Source: Blautia hydrogenotrophica DSM 10507 (GTDB lineage Bacteria > Bacillota > Clostridia > Lachnospirales > Lachnospiraceae). Taken from it: a stretch of 64,000 nt of DNA. Location: contig NZ_CP136423.1 of the NCBI RefSeq assembly GCF_034356035.1, forward strand, positions 2,976,001 to 3,040,000. Direction: 5' to 3'. The first letter of the stretch is position 1, and the number at the start of each line of letters is the position of its first letter. Below are positions 1-8,365 of this stretch, one piece after another. Position numbers and translations under genes: made by a program. A model generated the notes under the pieces. That model was given only the letters and a program-made list of their open reading frames with translations, had not been told where the DNA came from and searched no databases.

Positions 1-539
1 CTTGCCACATCGTATAGTTCCCCTCTTGCAAGATAGGCAATTTTCTGTTTACCGATCAAATCTACTACGTTTAAAGTTCCGTAACGATCGGGGTCTTTTC
101 CATATACAGAAGACATTGTCTTTTCTCCCGGTAAAGAAGTCGGAGCCATCTGTCCTCCGGTCATTCCGTAAACAGTATTATTTACAACGATAACCGTTAT
201 ATTATCATTTCGCAGTGCCGCATGAATCAATTCTGCAACACCTATGGAATACGCAGACCCATCCCCCAGATATGCACAGGCAATATTATCAGGACGAACT
301 TTCTGATATCCACTTGCCGTTGGAATCGGACGTCCATGTGCTGACACAATCGAATCAAACCGCATCATCGCCGCGCCAATGTAACCACAGGCAACATCAT
401 GTGTTATCACCAATTTTTCATTTATGTTTAATTCATCAGCCACCTCGGCTACTAAACGGCTAACCACTCCGTGCCCACAGCCAGGACAAAACCCAGTCTC
501 TGGCAAAATACCTATTCTGTCAGGTTTTTTAAGTTTCAT
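1..539 (-). CDS. 2-oxoacid:ferredoxin oxidoreductase, beta (TPP-binding) subunit, partial
   Basis: This is the TPP-binding subunit of a 2-oxoacid:ferredoxin oxidoreductase, which oxidatively decarboxylates a 2-oxoacid to an acyl-CoA and reduces ferredoxin in the cytoplasm. Reading from the ATG at 539, the protein begins MKLKKPDRIGILPETG and shows the CPGCGHG motif, then a GDGSAYSIG motif typical of the TPP/Mg site, followed by NNTVYGMTGGQ. The alpha-subunit stop codon ends immediately before this ATG, so the two are translationally coupled. The gene runs off the left edge; about 179 codons are visible. The usual gamma subunit is not in the window and is probably just outside it. Subunit order and alpha sequence suggest the VOR (branched-chain) or KOR type; the substrate cannot be fixed from sequence alone. 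Confidence 0.9.
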   Translation of the reverse strand, partial: MKLKKPDRIGILPETGFCPGCGHGVVSRLVAEVADELNINEKLVITHDVACGYIGAAMMRFDSIVSAHGRPIPTASGYQKVRPDNIACAYLGDGSAYSIGVAELIHAALRNDNITVIVVNNTVYGMTGGQMAPTSLPGEKTMSSVYGKDPDRYGTLNVVDLIGKQKIAYLARGELYDVA

Positions 540-1604
540 CTACTTTCCCTCCTGTCCTTCCATTAAAATTCTTCTCGCTTCGACAAGGATATCATCTGGT
601 TCAGGTACATCAAAGAATGAGCCCACAAATCCCACTGGATACCGGCAACCTGTCGCCAATTTTACGTCATCCACCATTTGGCCCAGAATATTAATTTCCA
701 CGGATATAAATCCCTTCACATTTTTCAGATTTTCAAACGCTTTTACTGGAAACGGCCAAAGTGTAATCGGTCTTATGAGTCCGAGTTTCAAGCCTTCCGC
801 ACGCCCCATTTCCACAGCTTCTTTACAAATTCTGGAGCTGCACCCATACGCCACGAGAATGATTTGTGCATCTTCCGTCTGATAACTTTCCCAACGTTGC
901 TCCTTCTCCTCTATCATCGCGTATCTTGCACGAAGAGTTTTTGGATAATCAAAATCCGTATAGAACACATTTTGAATTGTCTTATGCAGATCATCTCCTT
1001 TACAGCCTTTCAAGGTCCAGTCATAAGTATCAATATCAAATGCTTCCTGGAATTCTGGTAATTCTACCCCTTCCATCATCTGGCCAATTGCTGCGTCCGA
1101 CCCAATCAATACCGGATGACGATACTTTTCTGATAAATCAAATGCCAACGGCATCAAGTCAACATTTTCCTGTACCGAAGCCGGTGCCAAAACAATCGTC
1201 CGATAGTCTCCATGACCACCGCCCCTAGTAAGCTGCCAGTAATCTCCCTGTCCTTGTGAGATATCCCCCAGGCCAGAACCAATTCTCATCACATCAATGA
1301 TAACTCCCGGTATATCATTGGCACACAGATAAGAAATTCCTTCCTGCTTTAGTGTAAATCCAGGACCGGCCGAACTTGTCAGAACTCGTGCCCCAGCGCA
1401 GGAAGCTCCCATCAACATGTTAATTCCGGCCAATTCAGATTCTGTCTGAACAAATACTCCTCCGACCTCGTCCATTCTCCAAGATAAATACTCCAGTATT
1501 TCCGTCTGTGGTGTAATAGGATAGCCACTGTAAAAGCGACACCCCGCTCGCAAAGCAGCCTCTGCCAAAGCCTCATTTCCTTTCATCAATACTTTTTCAC
1601 TCAC
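540..1604 (-). CDS. vorB: 2-oxoacid:ferredoxin oxidoreductase, alpha subunit (VorB/KorA type)
   Basis: This is the catalytic alpha subunit of the ferredoxin-dependent 2-oxoacid oxidoreductase, 354 residues, a normal length for VorB/KorA. It shows the pyrimidine-binding fold signature GYPITPQTEI near residue 30, the TESELAGINMLMGAS segment and SSAGPGF around residues 78-84. The likely start is GTG at 1604, overlapping the ferredoxin stop as GTGA; an internal ATG (MKGNEAL) is an alternative. The order small ferredoxin, alpha, beta is typical of the four-subunit enzymes annotated as 3-methyl-2-oxobutanoate or 2-oxoglutarate:ferredoxin oxidoreductase. Preference for 2-ketoisovalerate is inference from the family; it would connect to panB at 13.4 kb, which uses the same oxoacid. 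Confidence 0.88.
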   Translation of the reverse strand: MSEKVLMKGNEALAEAALRAGCRFYSGYPITPQTEILEYLSWRMDEVGGVFVQTESELAGINMLMGASCAGARVLTSSAGPGFTLKQEGISYLCANDIPGVIIDVMRIGSGLGDISQGQGDYWQLTRGGGHGDYRTIVLAPASVQENVDLMPLAFDLSEKYRHPVLIGSDAAIGQMMEGVELPEFQEAFDIDTYDWTLKGCKGDDLHKTIQNVFYTDFDYPKTLRARYAMIEEKEQRWESYQTEDAQIILVAYGCSSRICKEAVEMGRAEGLKLGLIRPITLWPFPVKAFENLKNVKGFISVEINILGQMVDDVKLATGCRYPVGFVGSFFDVPEPDDILVEARRILMEGQEGK

Positions 1605-1819
1605 GCCTGCGCACCTCCTTCTGTTTCAACTATTTCGAACACATAGTCTGGACACACTTGGTAACAAGAACCACAGCAAGTACATTTTTCATCATCCACT
1701 CTGACTGTATCGTATAATTTTCCTTCCTGCCTAAAAAAAGAAAGCGCGTCACGAGGACATGCTGCAATGCAATATCCGCAGCTCTTACAGCGATTCCCGT
1801 CAATGATTAATTTGCTCAT
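1601..1819 (-). CDS. 4Fe-4S ferredoxin-like delta subunit of oxoacid oxidoreductase
   Basis: A 72-residue two-cluster ferredoxin with CxxCxxCxxxCP motifs at residues 11-21 (CKSCGYCIAACP) and about 47-57 (CTCCGSCYQVCP), so it should carry two [4Fe-4S] clusters. It is the electron-transfer delta subunit of the complex and the first gene of the operon. The start ATG at 1819 has a GGAGGA ribosome site. The stop overlaps the alpha start by four bases. The palindrome at 1875-1897 in its leader suggests control by the adjacent FadR-type regulator. Confidence 0.9.
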   Translation of the reverse strand: MSKLIIDGNRCKSCGYCIAACPRDALSFFRQEGKLYDTVRVDDEKCTCCGSCYQVCPDYVFEIVETEGGAQA

Positions 1820-1874
1820 ACGAATTATCCTCCTTCAATTTTTTAATACAGATATTCCTATCACTCTCGTTATG

Positions 1875-1897
1875 GTCTGGTGGTCTTACCATTAGAC
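1875..1897. promoter_or_regulatory. FadR/GntR-type operator palindrome
   Basis: The core is TGGT-CTT-ACCA at 1881-1891, flanked symmetrically by GTCT (1875-1878) and AGAC (1894-1897). TGGTnnnACCA is the recognised core of operators bound by FCD-domain GntR regulators such as FadR and PdhR. It lies 56-78 bases upstream of the ferredoxin start and in the shared region with the divergent GntR gene at 2148. That this GntR binds here is inference. No convincing -10/-35 pair was found for the oxidoreductase operon in this AT-rich 328-base spacer. Confidence 0.6.
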
Positions 1898-2147
1898 TAA
1901 TTTAAACCTATCATATTCACTATTTTTCGTCAATATTATTTTTCTTTTTCGTCTATATTCACAAAATTTCTGATAATTTATTATGCAAGTATTCTTTTTA
2001 AGAATAGTTGACTTTCCATTTGAATCAAGCTATGATATGATTTTGTAAGGAAGCATGCCTATTGTTACCCTAAAGTAACAAACCGTGATTTCTCTTTAAA
2101 GCTATATATCTGAAAAATAAAAATGAAAAGAATATGAGGATATAAAA

Positions 2148-2888
2148 ATGTTCGAACCAATTCATAACAAAAACAATTATCAATACATAGTAGATCAGAT
2201 TAAACAGTTAATTTTAGACGGGGAATTGATCGTCGGTGACAGGCTCCCCTCTGAAAGAGATCTCTCTGAAATGTATCAAGTGTCCCGTGCTTCCGTAAGA
2301 GAGGCTTTAAAAGCTTTAGAAACCATCGGCCTATTAGAATCCCGCCATGGCGGAGGAAATTATATTGTAAACCATCTCAAAGAACAGTTGACAGACAATC
2401 TCTCCTTGGTATTCGTATTAGACCATTGCAAATTAAAAGATTTAACCAGTCTCCGCTATGCGTTAGAATTGGAAATTATGCGCAATATCATCCGTAAGAA
2501 TAACCCTGAGACAAAAAAACAATTACAAGAGCTGCTCATAGAAATCGAAAATGCAAGATCAACCAAAGAAATCGAGCAAATTGATGTAAAATTTCATACT
2601 CTCATCGCTTCTTTGGCTGATAACCCACTCCTGCAATACCTTCAGGCTTCCATACATTCCGTATATTCGACAAGCATTGAATTTTTAAATGCCACCTATC
2701 CATCCTGGGATGACGTGTCTCTGGAGGAGTCACAGGCTTACCAGTCAGAAATCATTCAAGCATTGCTCTCACGAAATATGGAAACCGTTCAGCAGGCACT
2801 CGATAAGCACTATCAATACAATCCGGGCATAAATATTGACCTTTTATACGAAAACTACGCAAGCAGCAAAAACAACACTCCTAAATAG
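2148..2888 (+). CDS. FadR-family (GntR/FCD) transcriptional regulator
   Basis: A 246-residue regulator. Residues about 8-75 form a GntR winged helix (GDRLPSERDLSEMYQVSRASVREALKALE, then the GLLESRHGGGNYI wing). Residues about 95-225 form an all-helical FCD effector domain with the metal-site-like DVKFHTLIASLADNP segment. FCD regulators usually sense small carboxylic acids. It is divergent from the oxoacid:ferredoxin oxidoreductase operon with the FadR-type palindrome at 1875-1897 between them, so it probably controls that operon and possibly itself. The effector is unknown; a 2-oxoacid or the derived acid is the obvious guess. ATG follows an AATATGAGGATATAAAA leader. Confidence 0.9.
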   Translation: MFEPIHNKNNYQYIVDQIKQLILDGELIVGDRLPSERDLSEMYQVSRASVREALKALETIGLLESRHGGGNYIVNHLKEQLTDNLSLVFVLDHCKLKDLTSLRYALELEIMRNIIRKNNPETKKQLQELLIEIENARSTKEIEQIDVKFHTLIASLADNPLLQYLQASIHSVYSTSIEFLNATYPSWDDVSLEESQAYQSEIIQALLSRNMETVQQALDKHYQYNPGINIDLLYENYASSKNNTPK

Positions 2889-3339
2889 ACTAGAAAAAAC
2901 GGTATCCAAAATATAAGATAAAAAAAGAGCATAACCAGGATATCCATTGTGGATACCTGATACAGCTCAAAAATAATAAAGTCCACCTACTTTTATGTGG
3001 AATACTATAATCATTCTAACATTCATATTTTATAACTGTCTGTTCGATAAAATTATGATTCAGATTTTACAGCCATTTATTAACAGAGAGCCTGCCGCCA
3101 GCAAGCTCTCTGACCATTTTCTAAACGATTACCCATATGAAAAGTATTTCTTTCCCACTCTCAGTATTTATCATCTCTTCAAATTTACGTTTATGACTAG
3201 ATCACCATCGGCAATTATTTTATGTTTTTGAAACATCAAGCCGAAAGCACTCTCCATATTCATCAAAAACGTACGATATCTTCTCACTCTAATCCATAGA
3301 ACAGTGAAAAGTCAGGGCTATGTACGCCGACCTTATACT
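2889..3339. other. Intergenic region without a recognisable gene
   Basis: An AT-rich gap between the GntR stop and the end of the ABC operon, which converge here. At about 2937-2960 there is a near-perfect hairpin (CAGGATATCCA and TGGATACCTG with a one-base bulge), which may help end transcription but has no T-run. A 78-codon reading frame at 2995-3231 has no ribosome site and no family resemblance and is treated as chance. Confidence 0.6.
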
Positions 3340-4368
3340 TCAATGCTGCTTTTGATTTAAGTTATTATACTTTTTCCGGTATTTAGACAGGGCTAAATAG
3401 AGCAAAAGCCAAAAGACGCAGTGAATAGCAAGAATGATAACATCTTTTCGAGCGATTGCTATGTTACCATTTCCCAATCCCATAATTCCCTCAAACGTTG
3501 CACTAGATGGAACAAGATAACACAGATATGAAAAGATTTTGTTTCCCTTCCCTACCAGATAACTCACAGTAGGAACAGCCATAAATACAATCATAACAAT
3601 TTTGATATAAACTACGCCTGCCATCAGGCCATCAGAAGCCCAGCCTACAAACAGTCCGATCAGAGCGGACACAAAAGCGGAAAGTATAATCAAGATTAAC
3701 ATAACTGGCACCTCCACAGGGGACAGTCTAAAACAAAATATCGCTGTGAGAATAGCAGATATAGACCCAAACACAAAGCCAATAAAAATCTTTTGGGCAA
3801 TGTATTCTTTTGAGGATATGGGCAGGATTTCATTGATAAGAGCAATTCCATCTTCTTTCTCAGAAATGATATTCACGGCATTAAAAGTACACCCCATAAA
3901 CATTGCCACAATCAAGGTAATAGCAATAAAAATATTCTGATAGCCTGCCATTAAGTCGGGTTGTTCTAAAACTTGTATGTTGACTACTTCTGTTCCGCGC
4001 CGCCTGTAGAGATCTGGGAGTGTACTTGCAGCCTGATAAAATACTGACAACTCGTCACCAGATATGACAGTTTTTATACTATCCCCATCAGGTTCTACAC
4101 CAATCAGATTGGTAGAAGGGTCATTGATCGCTGCAATCAACTCCTCTCTCGTTTGGTAAGCCGTAACAGTACCATATCGTTCCAGCCAGACTTTCATTTC
4201 CGATGTGCTACTTTGGGTAACCACACCAAAATTTAATTCGCCCAAAGAGGAAAGGTCAATAGAACCAATAACATTGAGTGCTATAGCAACCAAAATAGGC
4301 AGGAGAAAAGACATGACACAAAACTTATCTTTCCTGACATTTTTAAGCTGATATATCAAACCTTTCAT
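3340..4368 (-). CDS. ABC transporter permease, ABC-2 type (second permease)
   Basis: A 342-residue membrane protein with an N-terminal TM helix (residues about 18-37), a roughly 120-residue extracytoplasmic segment and then five hydrophobic helices from about residue 150. This is the layout of ABC-2/drug-exporter permeases. GLFVGWASDGLMAG and the polar EKEDGIALINEILPISSKEYI loop are typical of that fold. It follows the first permease with a two-base gap, so the pair probably forms a heterodimer with the ATPase at 5366-6214. It is the last gene of the operon. The exported substrate is unknown; the adjacent two-component system suggests a peptide antibiotic or other envelope-active compound. 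Confidence 0.82.
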   Translation of the reverse strand: MKGLIYQLKNVRKDKFCVMSFLLPILVAIALNVIGSIDLSSLGELNFGVVTQSSTSEMKVWLERYGTVTAYQTREELIAAINDPSTNLIGVEPDGDSIKTVISGDELSVFYQAASTLPDLYRRRGTEVVNIQVLEQPDLMAGYQNIFIAITLIVAMFMGCTFNAVNIISEKEDGIALINEILPISSKEYIAQKIFIGFVFGSISAILTAIFCFRLSPVEVPVMLILIILSAFVSALIGLFVGWASDGLMAGVVYIKIVMIVFMAVPTVSYLVGKGNKIFSYLCYLVPSSATFEGIMGLGNGNIAIARKDVIILAIHCVFWLLLYLALSKYRKKYNNLNQKQH

Positions 4369-4370
4369 TG

Positions 4371-5366
4371 TCAGCCCTCCCTTCCCATTTCTTTACGGAA
4401 CACCAGATTAACCATTCCAAAGAATACAATAACGGTACATACCACACAGATATAATAAACAGGGTTAGTTACTGGCATACCAAAAAATGCGTTTTTCAAC
4501 CCCATATATACATGATAAAACGGATGAACAGCAAGCCATGTCACTTTTACCGATGTATTTGCTGCCAGAAAAATAGGAGTTACCACAAATAGCGCAGTCA
4601 CCAGATATACAAGCGAAAATTGTTTGAAATCCTTTAACAGCATCGCACAGCCAAAGCCCACAAACGCTACAATCAAAGAAAGGATTGCCGTTTGTATTAA
4701 AACCGCTGGCAAAATGCTTTTTGTCTCTGAAATCCCAATATTGAACAAGGTCATTAAGACAGCAAATACTAAATCTGTCAGCAAGAAAAGAAAAACTTTG
4801 GAAAAAACAAACAGATTCTTATTCAAGGGTATGATTACATGGACGCGAATAACGCCCATCTGTTTTTCTTTAAATAAAACAGACGCAATTCCCAAAAATC
4901 CTACTGCGACAATCTCAATAAACAACAATTCGCAAGTGATTTCCTTACGCTGCTTCATTTCAGGAGTATTGTTGCCTACAATTTCCGGCATATATTCTCC
5001 ATCAGAGTGCAGTAATGACAGCGCATAGTCTACTCTGTGTTGGTCTGCTTTTTCCGTAGCCTCGTAAAGTATAACATTAGGTTCCCCATCACAGGCATCA
5101 ATTCCCACGCCGCTTGTATCCTTTGCAATGGCTTTTATTAATTCTTCTGGCGAAGATACAGAATAAACCAGTGGAGAAACATCTGTCTGTGTTCCAGACG
5201 GGTCGTAGAGATAAACATTATAAATTTCAGCTTCCATCAAATTCAGATAGCCAAAGTTAATAAACAAGGTGTAAATCAGAAACGATCCGAAAGCCACCAA
5301 AAAGAATTTTCCCGATACCATCATCCGGCAGTCTTTTTTCACCAGAGAATAAAGGTTTTTCCACAT
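4371..5366 (-). CDS. ABC transporter permease, ABC-2 type (first permease)
   Basis: About 331 residues. A TM helix lies near residues 18-38, then a long external domain containing NVYLYDPSGTQTDVSP, then a block of five hydrophobic helices starting near residue 150. The start chosen is the ATG at 5366, which overlaps the ATPase stop as TGATG and has an AAGGAGA ribosome site. It is the partner of the downstream permease and the upstream ATPase in one exporter. Sequence similarity to a named transporter was not recognised, so only the class is called. Confidence 0.82.
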   Translation of the reverse strand: MWKNLYSLVKKDCRMMVSGKFFLVAFGSFLIYTLFINFGYLNLMEAEIYNVYLYDPSGTQTDVSPLVYSVSSPEELIKAIAKDTSGVGIDACDGEPNVILYEATEKADQHRVDYALSLLHSDGEYMPEIVGNNTPEMKQRKEITCELLFIEIVAVGFLGIASVLFKEKQMGVIRVHVIIPLNKNLFVFSKVFLFLLTDLVFAVLMTLFNIGISETKSILPAVLIQTAILSLIVAFVGFGCAMLLKDFKQFSLVYLVTALFVVTPIFLAANTSVKVTWLAVHPFYHVYMGLKNAFFGMPVTNPVYYICVVCTVIVFFGMVNLVFRKEMGREG

Positions 5367-6214
5367 CAAGACAGTCTCCTTCCTGTATATTGGATAAACA
5401 CATCCTCTAAAGTTGGCTCTTGGGAATGAACACTGATCAGCTCGTCATATGCAAACGGGATACTCGCTTTCAATTCAGAAGCCTCCATCATCTGTTCGCT
5501 CCGTTTGCCTTGATACAGATAACTTATGATAATGCTGTGATTGCTGTTTTTCTCTTTCAGGTTTCTCGGCGCATCAAGCGCCACAATGTTTCCATTTGAG
5601 ATAAATGCCACCCTGTCACAAAGCAGATCAGCGTCAAGCATATTATGAGTCGTTAGAAATATCGTTGTTCCCTTTTTCCGCTCTTTTTCTATAATTTTGC
5701 GAAAAAGCACAGCTCCAGCAGGGTCAAGGCCGCTGGTCGGTTCATCCAAAAATAGAAGTTTAGGATTACTGATTAAGGCTCGCGCCATGCTAACGCGCTG
5801 GCGCATCCCCTTTGAATAGGAGGACACCGGCTTTTTCAGAAAATCCCTCTTAAACTCCAATTCATCAAGCAATTCTTCCACGTCTCGCTGCTGCTCCTTG
5901 GGATAAAATGAAGCAAAGTAACGCAGATTATCAAGAGCACTCAAATTAGCATACAGATAAGGAAATTCAAACAGGACACCTATTTTTTGAAAGACCTCTT
6001 GCATATGCGCATTTTGCAAATCTTCTCCAAACAGAGATACCGTTCCGCCATGGCCTTTCAATATACCGGTCAATATCTTTTGGGTCGTAGACTTACCGGA
6101 ACCATTTGGTCCTAAAAAGCCGAAAATTTCTCCATCCCGTACAGAAAAAGTCAAGCCGTGTAATGCCTGCTTATTTTTTCCATAGGAAAAAGTCAAATCT
6201 TTGACTTCGATCAT
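5366..6214 (-). CDS. ABC transporter ATP-binding protein (ABC-2 exporter)
   Basis: A 282-residue nucleotide-binding subunit with Walker A GPNGSGKST near residue 35, a Q-loop region, signature SYSKGMRQRVS, Walker B LLFLDEPTSGLDP and a switch His in TTHNM. The C-terminal 70 residues are the usual extension of drug/bacitracin-type exporter ATPases. The start is ATG at 6214 (MIEVKDLTFSYG), preceded by GGGGAGGAAGA; an upstream in-frame start at 6229 has worse spacing. The start overlaps the stop of the 48-residue peptide gene (ATGA). It drives export together with the two downstream permeases. Confidence 0.9.
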   Translation of the reverse strand: MIEVKDLTFSYGKNKQALHGLTFSVRDGEIFGFLGPNGSGKSTTQKILTGILKGHGGTVSLFGEDLQNAHMQEVFQKIGVLFEFPYLYANLSALDNLRYFASFYPKEQQRDVEELLDELEFKRDFLKKPVSSYSKGMRQRVSMARALISNPKLLFLDEPTSGLDPAGAVLFRKIIEKERKKGTTIFLTTHNMLDADLLCDRVAFISNGNIVALDAPRNLKEKNSNHSIIISYLYQGKRSEQMMEASELKASIPFAYDELISVHSQEPTLEDVFIQYTGRRLS

Positions 6215-6357
6215 TCTTCCTCCCCCCATTTCCCGTGTTGCTCCTTTCCTTGCTGACGCCTATTCCACCATTTTACAAACTTAACCTTAAACGGAATCAA
6301 AACCGCCAGTAGTGCCAAAATAGCAATCCACCAATACCACTCCAAACCTAAAAACAT
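6211..6357 (-). CDS. 48-residue membrane peptide leading the ABC exporter operon
   Basis: A small protein of 48 residues, starting MFLGLEWYWWIAILALLAVL. It has one hydrophobic helix (about residues 8-24) and then a strongly basic and finally acidic tail (KVKFVKWWNRRQQGK, ending GEEE). The ATG at 6357 has an AAGGAGGTAGCGCTT ribosome site, better than any upstream alternative, and its TGA overlaps the ATPase start as ATGA. These features support real translation. Function is unknown; its place as first gene of a TCS-controlled exporter operon suggests a small accessory or regulatory subunit of the transporter. Confidence 0.68.
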   Translation of the reverse strand: MFLGLEWYWWIAILALLAVLIPFKVKFVKWWNRRQQGKEQHGKWGEEE

Positions 6358-6406
6358 AAGCGCTACCTCCTTTATTTTAAGAGCCATGCTCTCTTGTTGA
6401 GGTAAA

Positions 6407-6458
6407 AGTATAAAAATGCGTTGAAATTGATGTGAGGTTGCTGTGAAGTTGGTGTGAA
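6407..6458 (-). promoter_or_regulatory. Promoter with four 11-bp-spaced response-regulator repeats
   Basis: On the minus strand four copies of TTCACA, or a close variant, begin at 6458, 6447, 6436 and 6425, an exact 11-bp pitch (TTCACA, TTCACA, CTCACA, TTCAAC). A good -10 (TATACT, 6412-6407) follows 13 bases after the last repeat start, while no -35 consensus is present: the repeats cover that position. This is the classic layout of an OmpR-family activator site. It lies upstream of the peptide/ABC exporter operon, and the response regulator gene is adjacent. Confidence 0.7.
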
Positions 6459-6477
6459 ATCTTCTTGGAACAGAAGA

Positions 6478-6513
6478 AAAGAAAAGCCCCAATTTCTTTT
6501 CAGAAATTGAAGC
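6478..6513 (-). terminator. Rho-independent terminator after the histidine kinase gene
   Basis: On the minus strand a 12-bp stem (GCTTCAATTTCT with AGAAATTGGGGC, including G-T pairs) closes a GAAA tetraloop and is followed by TTTTCTTTT. It lies 22 bases after the kinase stop, so it separates the two-component operon from the exporter operon. Confidence 0.85.
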
Positions 6514-6534
6514 CTTTCCACAAGAGATGAATTC

Positions 6535-7611
6535 TTATTTTATAGAAGGGATAGAAAAGTAAAAAACGACGCCTCCTGGTTGATTTTCGGCCCCATAGGG
6601 TAAGTTTTGCATGGATAAAATCTGGGCAACTATCGCAAGCCCCAATCCCGAGCCACTATATCTAGAATTTTGATCACGATAAAACTTCGTCCAAATTTTT
6701 GACAAATTTTCTTGTGAGATTGGAAGCCCCTGATTAAAAATGGAGAAATCCAATTGATTGCTATTTTTCTTCAAAGACAATTTCAAAACACCACCTGGAT
6801 AGACATTTCGTTTTGCATTGACAATCAAATTATCCAATACTTGCTCCATCCTGCTTTTATCCGCCCACACATAAACCGGATGCCCCGGCAATTCATATTG
6901 CAGACTAAAATCGGCATCCGGAGTATCGATCAGCAGACGTCCAGCAACCGTTTCTAGAAATTCAACAAAATCAAAACGTTCCGGGCGAAGTTGTGAGGCA
7001 CCATTTTCCAGTGCAGACAAATCAAGTAAAGTCGTAATCAGATTACTCATGCGTTCTGTCTCTGCAACAATGATCTCGAAATATTTTTGTCTTTTTGCCT
7101 CATTCGCTTCCTCTTGCAACCCCTCAGCATAAGCCCGAATAATTCCTAATGGTGTTTTCATTTCATGTGACAGGTTATCTGCCAATTCTTTTCTTTCAGC
7201 TAACAGACACTTTTTTTGCTCCACATCCAACATTAATTTTTCATTAGCAACTTCCAATTCTCTAAATGCCTTTTGCAAATTTTCCGCCATGATATTCAGA
7301 CTTTTTGATAATTCACCAAATTCATCATGGCTTGTTACTTTGCATGGGTGAGTAAAGTCCAATCGCGCCATCGTTCGAGCCGATTCATTCAACTCCGAAA
7401 CAGGTTTTGAAATGAAATGTGCCATAGTGAAGTCAATCGCCAAAGTCAAGACAACTACAAAAGACAACCAGATCACAAAAGAAACATCTGTACTTACAGG
7501 CAGATACCCGGATAACACATAAGAAACAATCAAAACAATCCCAATCAATTTAGAGACCAACAGGATTTTTTTGCGTAATGAAAAGATATTTATATTTTCC
7601 AAAATCTTCAT
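6535..7611 (-). CDS. Sensor histidine kinase with a very short external loop
   Basis: A 358-residue kinase. Two TM helices at about residues 20-36 and 45-63 are separated by only some 8-10 residues, so no external sensor domain fits. A HAMP-like linker covers about 65-118. The phosphoacceptor is His149 in NLSHEMKTPLG. N-box DNLIVNAKRNV and G-boxes SGSGLGLAI complete the catalytic domain. The start overlaps the response-regulator stop as ATGA. Kinases with this layout (intramembrane-sensing type) often work with ABC exporters against cell-envelope antibiotics, matching the neighbouring exporter. The signal is not known. Confidence 0.92.
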   Translation of the reverse strand: MKILENINIFSLRKKILLVSKLIGIVLIVSYVLSGYLPVSTDVSFVIWLSFVVVLTLAIDFTMAHFISKPVSELNESARTMARLDFTHPCKVTSHDEFGELSKSLNIMAENLQKAFRELEVANEKLMLDVEQKKCLLAERKELADNLSHEMKTPLGIIRAYAEGLQEEANEAKRQKYFEIIVAETERMSNLITTLLDLSALENGASQLRPERFDFVEFLETVAGRLLIDTPDADFSLQYELPGHPVYVWADKSRMEQVLDNLIVNAKRNVYPGGVLKLSLKKNSNQLDFSIFNQGLPISQENLSKIWTKFYRDQNSRYSGSGLGLAIVAQILSMQNLPYGAENQPGGVVFYFSIPSIK

Positions 7612-8276
7612 ACCGCTACCTCAAACTTATAACCGGAACGAATCAGTGTCACAATATGCTTTCCCTCATCGCCTAACTTTTGGCGCAGGGTTTTGATATG
7701 TGTATCAACTGTTCTCGTCGTTCCCTCAAAGTCATACCCCCATATCCTATTTAGCAACTGTTCGCGGCTGAAAATCTGTTCGGGATTCACCATAAAAAAA
7801 TAAAGCAATTCATATTCCTTGTGAGTCAACACAATTTCCTTTCCATTCACAAAAACTTTATGGGAGGCAGGAACAAGAGAAATTTTTCCTGCATTTATGG
7901 TATCTGCCGGAAGTAAAGAGGAACGTCGTAATAAAGCATTTGCCTTTGCTAAAAGTACCTTTGGGCTGAATGGCTTTGTCATATAATCATCAGCACCCAA
8001 GTCATAACCTTTCAGTTTGTCATCTTCACTCCCTTTCGCAGTCAACATGATGATGGGAAGATTGCTCATCTCTCTCGCTATTTTGCAGACCGAAAAGCCA
8101 TCAAGGTTTGGCATCATAATATCCAGTATCATCAAATCCATCGGATTGCTTTTTAGCACCACCAAAGCATCTATTCCATCATCAGCCGTAAAACAGATAT
8201 GTCCGCCACGCTGCATATATTCGACAATGATCTCCTGCATTTTCTTTTCATCTTCGACAATTAAAATGTTTGCCAT
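7608..8276 (-). CDS. OmpR-family response regulator
   Basis: A 222-residue regulator. It has a receiver domain (residues 1-120) with acidic pocket E8/D9/E10, phosphoacceptor D52 in LMILDIMMP, T in LTAKG and K in MTKPFS. The C-terminal winged helix (about 125-220) ends with RTVDTHIKTLRQKLGD and an IRSGYKFE wing. It forms an operon with the kinase. The four 11-bp direct repeats at 6425-6458 are the predicted binding site of its dimers, so it should activate the ABC exporter operon. Confidence 0.93.
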   Translation of the reverse strand: MANILIVEDEKKMQEIIVEYMQRGGHICFTADDGIDALVVLKSNPMDLMILDIMMPNLDGFSVCKIAREMSNLPIIMLTAKGSEDDKLKGYDLGADDYMTKPFSPKVLLAKANALLRRSSLLPADTINAGKISLVPASHKVFVNGKEIVLTHKEYELLYFFMVNPEQIFSREQLLNRIWGYDFEGTTRTVDTHIKTLRQKLGDEGKHIVTLIRSGYKFEVAV

Positions 8277-8365
8277 AAAACATACCGCCTTTCCTTTCTG
8301 CTTATCACACCGGTCTATTGGCTTTTTGCCGTCATATAATCTATATCTGCGCCTCTAATGACTCC

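Noticed and set aside
2995..3231. 78-codon frame after the GntR gene
   Set aside because: No ribosome site, no family resemblance and AT-rich sequence that yields chance frames.
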